Positions 44,525 through 53,477 of a DNA stretch of 64,000 nt are shown here, piece after piece (within the stretch, counting starts at the first letter, position 1; each line of letters starts with the position of its first letter). Under the pieces are notes generated by a model, which did no database searches, was not told the origin of the DNA, and was given only the letters and a program-made list of their open reading frames with translations. Source of the stretch: Novosphingobium profundi (GTDB lineage Bacteria; Pseudomonadota; Alphaproteobacteria; Sphingomonadales; Sphingomonadaceae). The translations under genes and the position numbers were made by a program. The DNA lies in contig NZ_JABWCU010000006.1 of the NCBI RefSeq assembly GCF_018491765.1, positions 186,001 to 250,000 on the forward strand, in the 5' to 3' direction.

Positions 44525-46978
44525 TCAGAAGTCCGCACTAAGGCGCAGGCCATAGGTTCGCGGCGCGGTGTAGCGCGCGACGGCAAAGCCGATCGGCGAG
44601 TACTGCGGCGAGGACATGCGGCGCTTGTCCTCGATGTTGTTGACGAAGGCGCTGATGGCAAAGCCCTTATCGGGCATGCGCAAGGTCAGGTTGGCATCGC
44701 TCGTCCAGTAGGCGGGGATCTTCTCGAAATCGAGGTACTCGAAGGCGCCCCATTGCTTGTCGCGCCAGGCGGTCTGCGCCGAGGCGACCAGTTCGAGCGC
44801 GTCGCCGAGCGGGACGACCTGCTCGACCCCGAGGTTCACCGTCCACTTGGGTGAGAACAGCAGCGGCTTGCCCGAGCAATCGAAGGCGAGGATGGTGGTT
44901 GACCCGTCGACGCCCGCGACCGAGCTCGGGCAATTGATGTTGTCGCGCGGGCTCGCCGTCGTCAGGGTCAGGTCCTTGTACACCGTGTCGAGGTACTGGA
45001 CCTTGGCGGTGAGCGTGGTCGCCCACCAGGGCTTGGCGGTGAGGTCGACGTCGAAGCCCTTGATCTCGGCCTTGCCCGCGTTGTCGATCTGGTTGACCAG
45101 CACCCCGCCGCTGTAGGTGAAGTAGTTGATCTGCTGGTCCTTGTACTTCCAGTAGAAGGCCTCGAGGTTGAGCTGGACGGCGTTGTTGAAGAAGCGGTTC
45201 TTCGAACCCAGCGTGAAGGCGGTGATGAATTCGGGCTTGTAGCTGGGAGTGCCCTCGGAGAGCTGGAAGCCACCCGCGCGGTAGCCGCTCTCGACGGTGG
45301 CGTAGAGAAGCGAATCCTCGGCCGCATCGAACTCGACGCCCGCCTTCCAGGTGAGCTTGGAGAAGCTGCCCGACTTCACCACGGGGTAGTAGGTCTTGAG
45401 GATCTGGCCCGAACCGCTGGTGAGGTCGTAGAGCTGGTAGGCGGCCTCGTCCGTGCTGTCCGAGGCGATGTAGCCGTTGGAGATCAGCCAGTTCACCGTG
45501 TCGCCGGTGCTGGTGAGGGTCGGGTAGCGGGGCAGCGCCCCGTCGGCCGCGCAGCCGTTGGCGAAGGAATCGGGAGGCGTGATCACCGAGGCGGCGCTGC
45601 CGCAGAAGGTGATGAAGTTGTTGATCAGCCCGTCGATCGACTTCTTGTCGTGGGTGTAGCGCAGGCCCCCGATCAGGCGGAAGCGGTCGGTGAGGTGCGC
45701 GGTCAGCTGGCCGAAGCCCGCGTAGGAGGTGGTCTTGTGCGTGTAGTGCTGGATCGGCAGCACGAATTCCTGGTTGTAGACGCCCAGGTTGTCGATGTTC
45801 TCGTCGAAATAATAGGCGCCCACCACGTAGTCGAACATGCCCGCCGTGCCCGAGAGGCGCAGTTCGGTGCTGAACTGCTCGTCGCTCTCGTTGGTGTAGG
45901 CGGTGTTGAAGGCGGGGCCGTAGAAGCGGCTTTCCGCCTTCGTCTTGCGGTAGGCGGGGATCAGCGTGAGATCGCCGATTCCGGTCTCGTATTTGATCTC
46001 GGCGTTGAGGCCCCAGTAGGTGTTGTCCGTAAACTGCTGGTCCTCGATCGCCGAGAGGAAGCCAAAGCCGGGCGCGCCCAGCACGGTCTGGCGGTAGGCG
46101 TTTGCGGCATCGGTGTAGAGCCCTTCCGACTTGCCAAGGCCCGAGGAGGTGAAGACGTAGCCGTCGGCGCTGTTCGTGTAGTTGCCGACATAGCTGTAGC
46201 CCGCGCCGATCCCGCCCACGTGCGTCCAGTCGCCGCCCACGCGGATCGAGAGGCGGTCGGTGGGCTGGAACAGGAGCTGCGCGCGAAGGCCGCTGCGGTC
46301 GAGGTCGTCGCTGCCGTCGCGGTTGTAGCCGTCGTGGACGTCGTGCGTCGCGGCAATGCGCAGCGCGGCGTTCTCGCCGATCGGCAGGTTGACGTGGCCT
46401 TGCGCGCTGACCGCGTCGTAGTTGCCCATGGAGACCGAAAAGCCGCCGGAAAAGTCGCCCAGCTGCGGCTTGGCCGGGATCACGTTGATCGCCCCGCCCG
46501 TGGCGTTGCGGCCATAGAGGATGCCCTGCGGTCCCTTGAGGACCTCGACGCGTTCGAGGTCGTAGAACGAGGCGCCAAAGGCCCCCGCCGCGCGGGCCAT
46601 GACGACGCCGTCGTAGCTGGGGGCGACGGCGGGGTCGTTGTAGCTCGAATTGGTGATGTTGCCCACGCCCCGGATGAAGATCGAGGTGTTCGAGCCGCCG
46701 CCATTGGTGATGGTGAGGGCTGGGACGGCCTTGGTGAGGTTCTCGGCCTGGCCGATGCCGCGCGCGACAAGGTCGTTGCCGCCCACCGCATCGATGGCGA
46801 TGGCCGCGTCCTGGAGCGATTCTTCCTTGCGCTGCGCGGTGACGATGATCTCGTTGATCCCGCCGCGCGCGGACGGCGCATCCTGGGCTTGCGCCTCTTG
46901 TGCAACGGCTTGCGTGGCGATCAGGCCGGACACGGCCATGGCGGCGATACAGGTGGTCTGAAGAAACCGATTGCGCAT
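44525..46978 (-). CDS. TonB-dependent outer-membrane receptor
   Basis: 817 residues. Signal peptide MRNRFLQTTCIAAMAVSGLI...AVAQ, then EIIVTAQRKEESLQDAAIAI (TonB box and plug start), VEVLKGPQGILYGRNATGGA plug motif, and a barrel ending TYGLRLSADF. GGGAGG six bases before ATG at 46978 fixes the start; the frame stays open for another 415 codons upstream, across the divergent monooxygenase, and that part is spurious. Divergent from the FAD monooxygenase at 47123, so that enzyme may act on the imported compound. Confidence 0.94.
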   Translation of the reverse strand: MRNRFLQTTCIAAMAVSGLIATQAVAQEAQAQDAPSARGGINEIIVTAQRKEESLQDAAIAIDAVGGNDLVARGIGQAENLTKAVPALTITNGGGSNTSIFIRGVGNITNSSYNDPAVAPSYDGVVMARAAGAFGASFYDLERVEVLKGPQGILYGRNATGGAINVIPAKPQLGDFSGGFSVSMGNYDAVSAQGHVNLPIGENAALRIAATHDVHDGYNRDGSDDLDRSGLRAQLLFQPTDRLSIRVGGDWTHVGGIGAGYSYVGNYTNSADGYVFTSSGLGKSEGLYTDAANAYRQTVLGAPGFGFLSAIEDQQFTDNTYWGLNAEIKYETGIGDLTLIPAYRKTKAESRFYGPAFNTAYTNESDEQFSTELRLSGTAGMFDYVVGAYYFDENIDNLGVYNQEFVLPIQHYTHKTTSYAGFGQLTAHLTDRFRLIGGLRYTHDKKSIDGLINNFITFCGSAASVITPPDSFANGCAADGALPRYPTLTSTGDTVNWLISNGYIASDSTDEAAYQLYDLTSGSGQILKTYYPVVKSGSFSKLTWKAGVEFDAAEDSLLYATVESGYRAGGFQLSEGTPSYKPEFITAFTLGSKNRFFNNAVQLNLEAFYWKYKDQQINYFTYSGGVLVNQIDNAGKAEIKGFDVDLTAKPWWATTLTAKVQYLDTVYKDLTLTTASPRDNINCPSSVAGVDGSTTILAFDCSGKPLLFSPKWTVNLGVEQVVPLGDALELVASAQTAWRDKQWGAFEYLDFEKIPAYWTSDANLTLRMPDKGFAISAFVNNIEDKRRMSSPQYSPIGFAVARYTAPRTYGLRLSADF

Positions 46979-47122
46979 TGGCGCCCTCCCAATTTTTCGC
47001 ATTTGTGAAGCGATGTTCTTGTCCTGTGCGCTAGTCCTCCGGCGCGGGCAGGTCACTCCGATTGAATCGATATGCACCCATCGACACTTCGGATTTGTCG
47101 TTTGCCCCGCTCTCGTTAGGTC
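46979..47122. promoter_or_regulatory. Divergent promoter region with half-site TTCGCAT
   Basis: TTCGCAT near 46995-47001 matches the arm of the palindrome at 49553-49570. The region serves the TonB receptor (minus) and FAD monooxygenase (plus). No full palindrome is present. Confidence 0.3.
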
Positions 47123-48271
47123 ATGAAATCCATGGAACGGGAGAACATCAGCAGCATCGCCAGCGCGCTTGTCGTGGGCGGAGGCATCGGGGGGATGGCA
47201 ACGGCCATCAGTCTTGCCGAAAGGGGCGTCGCGGTCGACCTGGTCGATCTCGATCCCGAATGGCGGGTCTATGGCGCGGGCATCACCATCACCGGCCCCA
47301 CCTTGCGCGCCTATCGCCGGCTCGGTCTGCTCGAGCCGATCAAGCAGGCCGGCGCGATCACCAACAAGACGCGGCTGTTCCGCTTCGACGGCACGCACAT
47401 CAAGGACCTGGACGAACCGGTCATCGAGGAAGGGCTCCCCGCGACCGGCGGGATCATGCGGCCCGTCCTGCACAAGATCATGCAGCAGCGCGTGCGCGAA
47501 CTCGCGATACCCGTGCGGCTGGGGCTGACCGTTACCGCGCTCGAAAGCGACGCGCACGGTGTCGACGTGACGTTCTCGGACGCGACGAGCGGGCGCTACG
47601 AGCTGGTCGTCGGCGCGGACAGCGTGGCCTCGGGCCTGCGTGCGCTCGCCTTCCCGCACATGGCGCCGCCGGTGCCGACCGGCCAGGGGTGCTGGCGCAT
47701 CTCGATCCGCAAGCCTCCAGGCATGGACGCGGGCGAATTCTTCCTGGGCAATGCCAATCCTTGCGGGATCACCCCGTGCAGCCCGGACAGCGTCTATATG
47801 TGGATGCTCACCGAGCACGTCGAGCGCGAGAGCTTCATGACCGACGAGGAGCTCTACACCACGCTGAAGGGCCTGCTCGTGGATTTCGGCGGCAACGCGG
47901 GGTGGATCCGCGACACGATGACGCGCGAGGACTGGATCAACTACCGTCCGCTTGCCGCCGCGCTGCAGCCCCGGCCATGGTATCAGGGGCGCGTGGTGCT
48001 GCTCGGCGATGCGGTTCACGCGACCACGCCGCACCTCGCCTCGGGCGCGGGGATGGCGGTCGAGAGCGGGATCGTGCTGGCCGAGGAGCTGGCCCGGACG
48101 AACACCGTCGGCGAAGGCCTCCAGGCCTATGAGGATCGCCGTTTCGAACGCTGCCGTGACGTCATCGAGAGCAGTATCGCGATCGGCAACCTGCAACTCC
48201 AGCATCGCCCGCCCGAGGAGCACGCCCGCCTGCTCGAAGGCGCGCTCGAGCGCCTCAACGCGCCGTTCTGA
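47123..48271 (+). CDS. FAD-dependent aromatic hydroxylase-like monooxygenase
   Basis: 382 residues. It has the class A flavin monooxygenase motifs: ALVVGGGIGGMATAISLAERG (FAD), VVGADSVASGLR (the DG-type segment), and LLGDAVHATTPHLASGAGMAVES (GD motif). Members use NAD(P)H and O2 to hydroxylate phenolic acids, as in salicylate or 6-hydroxynicotinate hydroxylases. It diverges from a TonB receptor and ends just before the CobW gene, which is convergent. Substrate unknown. Confidence 0.88.
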   Translation: MKSMERENISSIASALVVGGGIGGMATAISLAERGVAVDLVDLDPEWRVYGAGITITGPTLRAYRRLGLLEPIKQAGAITNKTRLFRFDGTHIKDLDEPVIEEGLPATGGIMRPVLHKIMQQRVRELAIPVRLGLTVTALESDAHGVDVTFSDATSGRYELVVGADSVASGLRALAFPHMAPPVPTGQGCWRISIRKPPGMDAGEFFLGNANPCGITPCSPDSVYMWMLTEHVERESFMTDEELYTTLKGLLVDFGGNAGWIRDTMTREDWINYRPLAAALQPRPWYQGRVVLLGDAVHATTPHLASGAGMAVESGIVLAEELARTNTVGEGLQAYEDRRFERCRDVIESSIAIGNLQLQHRPPEEHARLLEGALERLNAPF

Positions 48272-48292
48272 ACCGGGCGGTCGGGCGCGCTC

Positions 48293-49489
48293 TCAGTACG
48301 TCGTGCGCAGCGTCCCGCCGGGGCCGGCGATGCCGGGATCGGGGAACGCCCCGGGCCCGTCCTCGTCCTTCTCGCCCTCTTCGACGAAGCGATCATAGCT
48401 CTCGCCGAAGAGGGTGAAGGTCTCGCGCAGGGCACCGGCGTCGATTCCGCGGGTGATGAACACCAGACGCGTGCGCCGGTCCGCGCTCGGCCAGCTGTCG
48501 AGCATGACCGGCGGGTGAAACACGTGCTGCACGCCGTGCACCACCACCGGTCCGGGCTGGCCCTCGAGATTGAGGATGCCCTTGATGCGCAGGATGTCCT
48601 CGCCCTTCATCAGAGTCAGAAGATCGATCCAGCGTTCGAAGAGTTCGGGGTCGAGCGGGGTGTCGAAGGTCAGGCAACTGGCGCGGATGGCATCGCCGTG
48701 GCGGTTGACGTCGTGGGCATGCCCGTGACTATGGTCTTGGCCGTGGCCATGGTGGTGCCCGTGCCCGTGCCCGTGCCCCTGGTCCTGATCGGACGCATAG
48801 GCTTCGGCGTGGAGCCAGCCCTGCACATCCTGTGACTTGCCCTCGGGATCGTAGGCACCTCCACCGAAGAGGCGCGCGGCCTCGACTTCGCCGTGCAGCA
48901 CCGGCAGGATCGGGGCTGCGGGATTGAGGGCGCGCAGCCGTGCCTCGAGCGCCTGGCGGGCGGGTGCATCGACGAGGTCGGTCTTGGTGAGGAGGATGCG
49001 GTCGGCGACGGCGGCCTGCTTGACCGCTTCGGCCTGCGCATCGAGCGTTGCCATGCCGTTCGCGGCATCGACCGTCGCGACCACGCTGTCGAGCCGGTAG
49101 AGCTTCTCCAGCGCGGGATCGCTCATCAAGGTGTGCAGAATCGGGGCCGGATCGGCGAGCCCGGTGGTCTCGATCACCACTTTGTCGAACCAGCGCTTTC
49201 CCTCGCGTGCGAAGCGCCAGGGCGCGCTCTTGAGCGTGGCAAGCAGGTCGCCGCGGATCGTGCAGCACAGGCACCCGCCCATCATCTCGACCTTGAGGTC
49301 CTCATTGGTCGAGGTCACCAGATCGTGGTCGAGGCCGACCTCGCCGAACTCGTTGATGATGACCAGCGCGCGCGCCATTTCGGGGGCGTGGACGAGCGTG
49401 TTGAGCGTGGTCGTCTTGCCGCTGCCGAGAAACCCGGTGAGCACCAGCACGGGGATCGGGGACTCGCTATGTGATGGTGTATCATTCAT
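48293..49489 (-). CDS. CobW/COG0523-family GTPase metal chaperone
   Basis: 398 residues. The P-loop is GFLGSGKTT (residues 19-27), the family CxCC metal motif is C72-L-C74-C75 (GGCLCCT), and a histidine-rich linker lies near residues 232-262 with many HGHG repeats. These proteins use GTP to deliver Zn2+ or another metal to a client enzyme, often under metal limitation. It is convergent with the FAD monooxygenase and divergent from the LLM gene over 149 bp holding a perfect palindrome. A ZIP importer lies 3.3 kb on. Confidence 0.93.
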   Translation of the reverse strand: MNDTPSHSESPIPVLVLTGFLGSGKTTTLNTLVHAPEMARALVIINEFGEVGLDHDLVTSTNEDLKVEMMGGCLCCTIRGDLLATLKSAPWRFAREGKRWFDKVVIETTGLADPAPILHTLMSDPALEKLYRLDSVVATVDAANGMATLDAQAEAVKQAAVADRILLTKTDLVDAPARQALEARLRALNPAAPILPVLHGEVEAARLFGGGAYDPEGKSQDVQGWLHAEAYASDQDQGHGHGHGHHHGHGQDHSHGHAHDVNRHGDAIRASCLTFDTPLDPELFERWIDLLTLMKGEDILRIKGILNLEGQPGPVVVHGVQHVFHPPVMLDSWPSADRRTRLVFITRGIDAGALRETFTLFGESYDRFVEEGEKDEDGPGAFPDPGIAGPGGTLRTTY

Positions 49490-49552
49490 ACGGAGAGCCT
49501 TGCCCCAGGACCGGACCAGAAGGCAAGGGTTACGTGAGAAGGTTATACGCTA

Positions 49553-49570
49553 TTCGCATAAATATGCGAA
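49553..49570. promoter_or_regulatory. Palindrome upstream of CobW and LLM genes
   Basis: TTCGCATA-AA-TATGCGAA is a perfect 8-2-8 inverted repeat in the divergent region, 64 bp from the CobW start and 69 bp from the LLM start. A likely operator. Confidence 0.6.
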
Positions 49571-49638
49571 AATTTCGTCTGGAATTTGCATAGCTATCTG
49601 GCAGCAAGGGGCCATCACGCAAGCCCCGAGGAGCTCCC

Positions 49639-50745
49639 ATGTACAGCGCCATCCAGGATGATCTCGAAATCGTCGGCATCGTCAACCATCGTCCCGGCTC
49701 GGTCGCGACGGGGCCCCAGGGTGCCGATTTCGACCCGGCCTACATTCGTCAGGCCGCGCTGTCGCAGGAAGCGGCCGGCTACGACCGGGTGCTTATCGCC
49801 AATGCGGCGGTGATGCCCGAGAGCTTTGCCACCGCCGCGCACCTCTCGGGCGTGACCTCGAAGCTCGGCTTCATGATGGCGCATCGTCCCGGGCCGGTGC
49901 AGCCGACGTACGCCGCGCGCCACCTCGCAACGCTCGACCGGCTGAGCGAAGGGCGCGCCGCCGTCCACATCATTGCAGGCGCCGACGACCGCGAGGTCCA
50001 GGCCGACGGGGCCTTCAATACCAAGGAGGAGCGCTACCGCATCGCCGCCGAATACGTCGAGGTCATGCGCCGCGTCTGGGCGAGCGAGCAGCCCTTCGAC
50101 TTCGACGGCGAATACTACAGGTACCGCGACGCTTTTGCGATGGTGCGCCCGGCGGGCGGGGCCATGCCGGTCTACTGGGGCGGCACGTCGGATCTCGCGC
50201 TGGACTTGTGCGGCAAGGTCGCCGACGTCTACGCGCTGGGCGGCGATACCTTCGCCGGGGCCGGCGCGCTTGCGCGCAAGGCACATGAGGCCGCCGCGCG
50301 CCACGGCCGCGAGATCAAGGTACTGATGACCATGGTCATTCTCCTGGGCGAGACCGAGGACGCGGCCTGGGCGCGTGCGGGCAAGCTCTACGAGCAGGTC
50401 ACCGCGCGCAGCGACGGTGCGATCACCATGGGCAAGCACGACAAGGACGAGGACAAGGCCGCCGCCGGCGCCTTCCAGCGCATGCTCGCGCAGTCGAAGG
50501 AAGGCGAACGTCTCGACCGCTGCCTGTGGACCGGGCTCAACAAGGCCTTCAAGGGACGCGGCAACAACTCGGTGCTGGTCGGCACGCCGCAACAGGTTGC
50601 CGACAGCCTGATGGAATACCGCCGCCAGGGCATCACCCGTTTCCTCCTGCGCAGCCCCGATCAGGATGCCGACGCGGCCTATATCGGGGGCGAACTGGTG
50701 CCGGAATTGAAGGCGCAGATGGCGGCCGCGAAAGTCGGCGCATGA
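49639..50745 (+). CDS. LLM-class flavin-dependent monooxygenase
   Basis: 368 residues of the luciferase-like (SsuD-type) TIM-barrel family. Visible blocks are FMMAHRPGPVQPTYAARHLATLDRLSEGRAAVHIIAG, ERYRIAAEYVEVMRRVW and VYWGGTSDLALDL. These enzymes use reduced FMN from a separate reductase to oxidise sulfonates, amines, aldehydes or heterocycles. The start has GAGGAG in front. Its stop overlaps the start of the nitrilase-fold gene (ATGA), so the two are one unit. No reductase is seen nearby. Confidence 0.9.
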   Translation: MYSAIQDDLEIVGIVNHRPGSVATGPQGADFDPAYIRQAALSQEAAGYDRVLIANAAVMPESFATAAHLSGVTSKLGFMMAHRPGPVQPTYAARHLATLDRLSEGRAAVHIIAGADDREVQADGAFNTKEERYRIAAEYVEVMRRVWASEQPFDFDGEYYRYRDAFAMVRPAGGAMPVYWGGTSDLALDLCGKVADVYALGGDTFAGAGALARKAHEAAARHGREIKVLMTMVILLGETEDAAWARAGKLYEQVTARSDGAITMGKHDKDEDKAAAGAFQRMLAQSKEGERLDRCLWTGLNKAFKGRGNNSVLVGTPQQVADSLMEYRRQGITRFLLRSPDQDADAAYIGGELVPELKAQMAAAKVGA

Positions 50746-51773
50746 CGGTGGCCGCCCCCATCTCGGTGGCCCCTTACACCTTGGCGCTGTGCCGTCCGGC
50801 GACGGGCAGCGTCTTCGGCGCGGATGGCATGCCGATTGCGGGCGCGCTCGAGGCCAACATTGCCATCGCGGCGGACTGCATTGCGCGGGCAGCGGGCGAT
50901 CACGGCGCCTCGCTGGTGGTGTTCCCCCAGTTCGCGATGACGGGTTACACTCCGCTGGGCCCCGAGGCCTGGCTGGGCGCCTCGGTGACCTTTCCCGGGC
51001 CCGAGATGGAACGCCTGGGCGAGGCGGCGCGCAAGGCCGGGGTCTACGCAGTAATCCAGATCGCGGAGAAGCACGCGGCCTTCCCGGGGCGCTATTTCTT
51101 CTCGGTCGCGATCCTGACGCCTGCGGGCGATATCGGGCTGGCCTACCGCAAGAACTACTCGCTCTCGCTGCGCACCAGCCCGGTGGATGTCTACGACCGT
51201 TTCGTCGAGACTTTCGGGCATGAGGCCTTCCTGCCCGTGCTCGACACGCCGCTCGGAGGCCTGGGCGTCACCATCGGGGCCGAACCGCACTGGCCCGAGC
51301 CGATCCGGGCGATGGCGCTCAAGGGCGCCGAAGTGATCCTCAACCCGATCGCGGCGATGCAGGGGATCGACTATCTGAACCGGCCCGGCGCGGACTTGTG
51401 CCGCCCGGTGCGTGCCTTCGAGAACGCGGTCTATTTCGGCATGGCCAATATTGCGCAAGGCGCGCTGCCTTCGCAGGCCTGGGACCACACCGGGCGGGCG
51501 ATCGGCGAGGCGGTCTCCGAAGAGTTCCACCTGTCCACAATCGACATCGAGGCCTTGCGCCGCGCACGCAGCCAGCCCGCCGGCAACCTGCTGGCAGGCA
51601 TGCTTCCGCAGATCGAGGAGGACCGGCGCGACCTGCCGCTCTGGCCCTCGAACGCCTTCGGCGATGCGCCGCCCGCCGGTTTCGAGGCGATGATCGCGGT
51701 GGAGACGCGCGTGCGCGAAGGTTTGCAGGCGCTGGGCCGCGACAAGGCGCCTGCGCCAGAGGCTCAGGCCTAG
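50742..51773 (+). CDS. Nitrilase-fold protein lacking the catalytic Cys and Glu
   Basis: 343 residues with the carbon-nitrogen hydrolase fold. Of the Glu-Lys-Cys triad only Lys137 (AYRKNY) remains: the first Glu position, normally F-P-E, is Gln63 (VVFPQFAMTGY), and the Cys position in I-C-x-D/E-x-x-x-P-E is Gly179 (VTIGAEPHWPE). Length and core strands are intact and there is no frameshift, so it seems a maintained protein with another job, such as binding a product or forming a complex with the LLM enzyme. The stop shares the palindrome CTAG with the convergent hydrolase gene. Confidence 0.85.
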   Translation: MTVAAPISVAPYTLALCRPATGSVFGADGMPIAGALEANIAIAADCIARAAGDHGASLVVFPQFAMTGYTPLGPEAWLGASVTFPGPEMERLGEAARKAGVYAVIQIAEKHAAFPGRYFFSVAILTPAGDIGLAYRKNYSLSLRTSPVDVYDRFVETFGHEAFLPVLDTPLGGLGVTIGAEPHWPEPIRAMALKGAEVILNPIAAMQGIDYLNRPGADLCRPVRAFENAVYFGMANIAQGALPSQAWDHTGRAIGEAVSEEFHLSTIDIEALRRARSQPAGNLLAGMLPQIEEDRRDLPLWPSNAFGDAPPAGFEAMIAVETRVREGLQALGRDKAPAPEAQA

Positions 51774-52645
51774 CCCAGGAAGGTTTCGATCGCGGCCTTG
51801 CGGCGGGCGACGAAGGTGGGATCGCTTGCCGCGGGCAGCGCTTCGAAGCGCGCATCTGGCGCGAGCGGGGCGAGCGTTTCGGTGTCCTGCGCCAGCGGGT
51901 CGTCGGCCGCGGCCATGAGCAGGGTGGGCACGCTCAGTTCGGGCAGGCGCGCACGCACCGGCCAGGTGAAGGCGGCGTGGTAGCCCAGCGGGTAGGTCTC
52001 GGGGGCCTTGAGCAGTTCGACCAGCCAGGCGTGGAGCGCGGGGGCGGGCATGATCCCCGCCTCGCGGCGTCCCTCGCTTGTGCGGTTGTACCAGGGCCAG
52101 AAGCTGCACTGGTCGCGCAGGAACTGGAAGGCGCGCGCCAGATAGGCGCCGTCGAGGTCGGGCGTGAAGCGCGGCGCGTAGTTCGCCAGAACGCTTTCGA
52201 GAAACGCGCCCTCGAACCGGCCGACCCCATCGAGGACGAGGTGCGTGACCCGTTCGGGCGCGGCGAGCGCGATTTCCGCCGCGATGCAGGCCCCGGTGTG
52301 CGAGCCGTAGAGGTCGAACTCGCCAAGACCCAGCGCGTCGAGTGCGGCAAGCGTGGCGGCGGCGAAGTCGGTCGCGGTGGGCGCCTCCACGGGATGCGGG
52401 GCACTGTCGCCGAAGCCGGCGGTGTCGGGTGCGACGAGCGGGCGTGTGCCTGCGAGCTGCTCGAGCAGCGGGACGAGCTGGCGCGAGCTGCCGGGCGAAG
52501 CGTGGAGAAACACCAAGGTGCGCCCTTTGCCCGCGACGCTGCGCAGGTGGACCTGGCCGAAGGGCACGTCGACGAAGCTGCGGCGAAGGCGGGGCGTAGC
52601 GGCTTGCGGGTCCATCGCGTCGAATCCATGTCCAGAAGGGCCCAT
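51770..52645 (-). CDS. Alpha/beta hydrolase-fold protein with His in the nucleophile position
   Basis: 291 residues. The fold is clear: HASPGSS (oxyanion region), DTAGFGDS, and the elbow LYGSHTGACIAAEIAL. The canonical G-x-S-x-G reads G114-S115-H116-T117-G118, so the central residue is His, and the usual C-terminal catalytic His is not seen (the end reads AASDPTFVARRKAAIETFLG). Asp-containing AAADDPLAQ is present. Either it works through a shifted residue or it is not a standard hydrolase. ATG at 52645 is used; 52615 is an alternative. The gene converges on the nitrilase-fold gene. Confidence 0.8.
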   Translation of the reverse strand: MGPSGHGFDAMDPQAATPRLRRSFVDVPFGQVHLRSVAGKGRTLVFLHASPGSSRQLVPLLEQLAGTRPLVAPDTAGFGDSAPHPVEAPTATDFAAATLAALDALGLGEFDLYGSHTGACIAAEIALAAPERVTHLVLDGVGRFEGAFLESVLANYAPRFTPDLDGAYLARAFQFLRDQCSFWPWYNRTSEGRREAGIMPAPALHAWLVELLKAPETYPLGYHAAFTWPVRARLPELSVPTLLMAAADDPLAQDTETLAPLAPDARFEALPAASDPTFVARRKAAIETFLG

Positions 52646-52762
52646 CGCGGCCCCGTTACGGCTCTAGCGGCAACAGGGAGCCTGGGGCAGGGGCGGCGTC
52701 GCAATGCCCGTCAGGAGGACACCCGCGCCAAGGGTCGCGAAGGGAGGGCAAAAATCGGGCGG

Positions 52763-53470
52763 TTATCCGTGGGCGAGCGAAAGCACGCCTGCCATGACGG
52801 CCATGCCCGCGCCGCTTGCCAGCGCGGTGCGCACGCGACCTTCGCCCTTTGCGCTGCGCGGGAAGAGTTCGAAGAGCCCGATATAGAGGAAACCGCCGGC
52901 GAACAGCGCGAGGAGAAACCCGAAATCGTCCTCGCCGATGGGGAGGAATTGCGCGAGCACGATGCCCGCGATCGGTGCCAGCGCGTTGGCGAGAAGCCAG
53001 CGCCTCGCCGACCGCGCGTCGGCGCTGGCCAGGCTGAGTCCCGCCATGTTCGCGCCGTCGGCCATGTCGTGGGCAAGCACGGCGAGCGCAACGATCCAGC
53101 CCGTCGCGGCCGAAACCTGAAAGGCGAGGCCGATGCCCAGGCCATCGAGCAGGCTGTGCGCCAGCAGCGCGATCCGTCCCGCGCCGCCGCTTGGCACCGC
53201 GTGCTCGGGCAGGTGATGGAGCAGCCGGCTGGCGCCGAGGCCGAGCAGGGTCATCGCGAGAACCAGCATCGCGGCAAAGGGCGAGGATCGGCCATGGAAG
53301 GCTTCGGGCAGGAGGTCGAACAGCGCAAGGCCGATGACGAAGCCGCTGGTCAGGCCGAAGACCAAAGTGCTCTTGCGGACCAGCCGAAGAGTCAGGAAAC
53401 CGCCGAGGTAGGTGGCGAGTGCGGCGGCGAGGCCGACCAGGAGCAGCGTAGCGTCGGGAAACGGGATCAT
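52763..53470 (-). CDS. ZIP-family metal transporter
   Basis: 235 residues with about eight membrane helices. The TM4 and TM5 metal sites read HSLLDGLGIG and HDMADGANMAG, matching the H-S-x-x-D-G and H-x-x-x-D-G patterns of bacterial ZIP (ZupT-like) importers. Zinc is the most likely ion, though iron and manganese are possible. A 17-bp palindrome stands eight bases before the start codon, as expected for a metal-sensing repressor. The CobW GTPase gene 3.3 kb away fits a metal-supply role. Confidence 0.88.
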   Translation of the reverse strand: MIPFPDATLLLVGLAAALATYLGGFLTLRLVRKSTLVFGLTSGFVIGLALFDLLPEAFHGRSSPFAAMLVLAMTLLGLGASRLLHHLPEHAVPSGGAGRIALLAHSLLDGLGIGLAFQVSAATGWIVALAVLAHDMADGANMAGLSLASADARSARRWLLANALAPIAGIVLAQFLPIGEDDFGFLLALFAGGFLYIGLFELFPRSAKGEGRVRTALASGAGMAVMAGVLSLAHG

Positions 53471-53477
53471 GCGTGCT

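Noticed and set aside
46979..48223. Upstream extension of the TonB receptor frame by about 415 codons
   Set aside because: The extension is antisense to the FAD monooxygenase; the signal peptide and GGGAGG site at 46978 show the real start.
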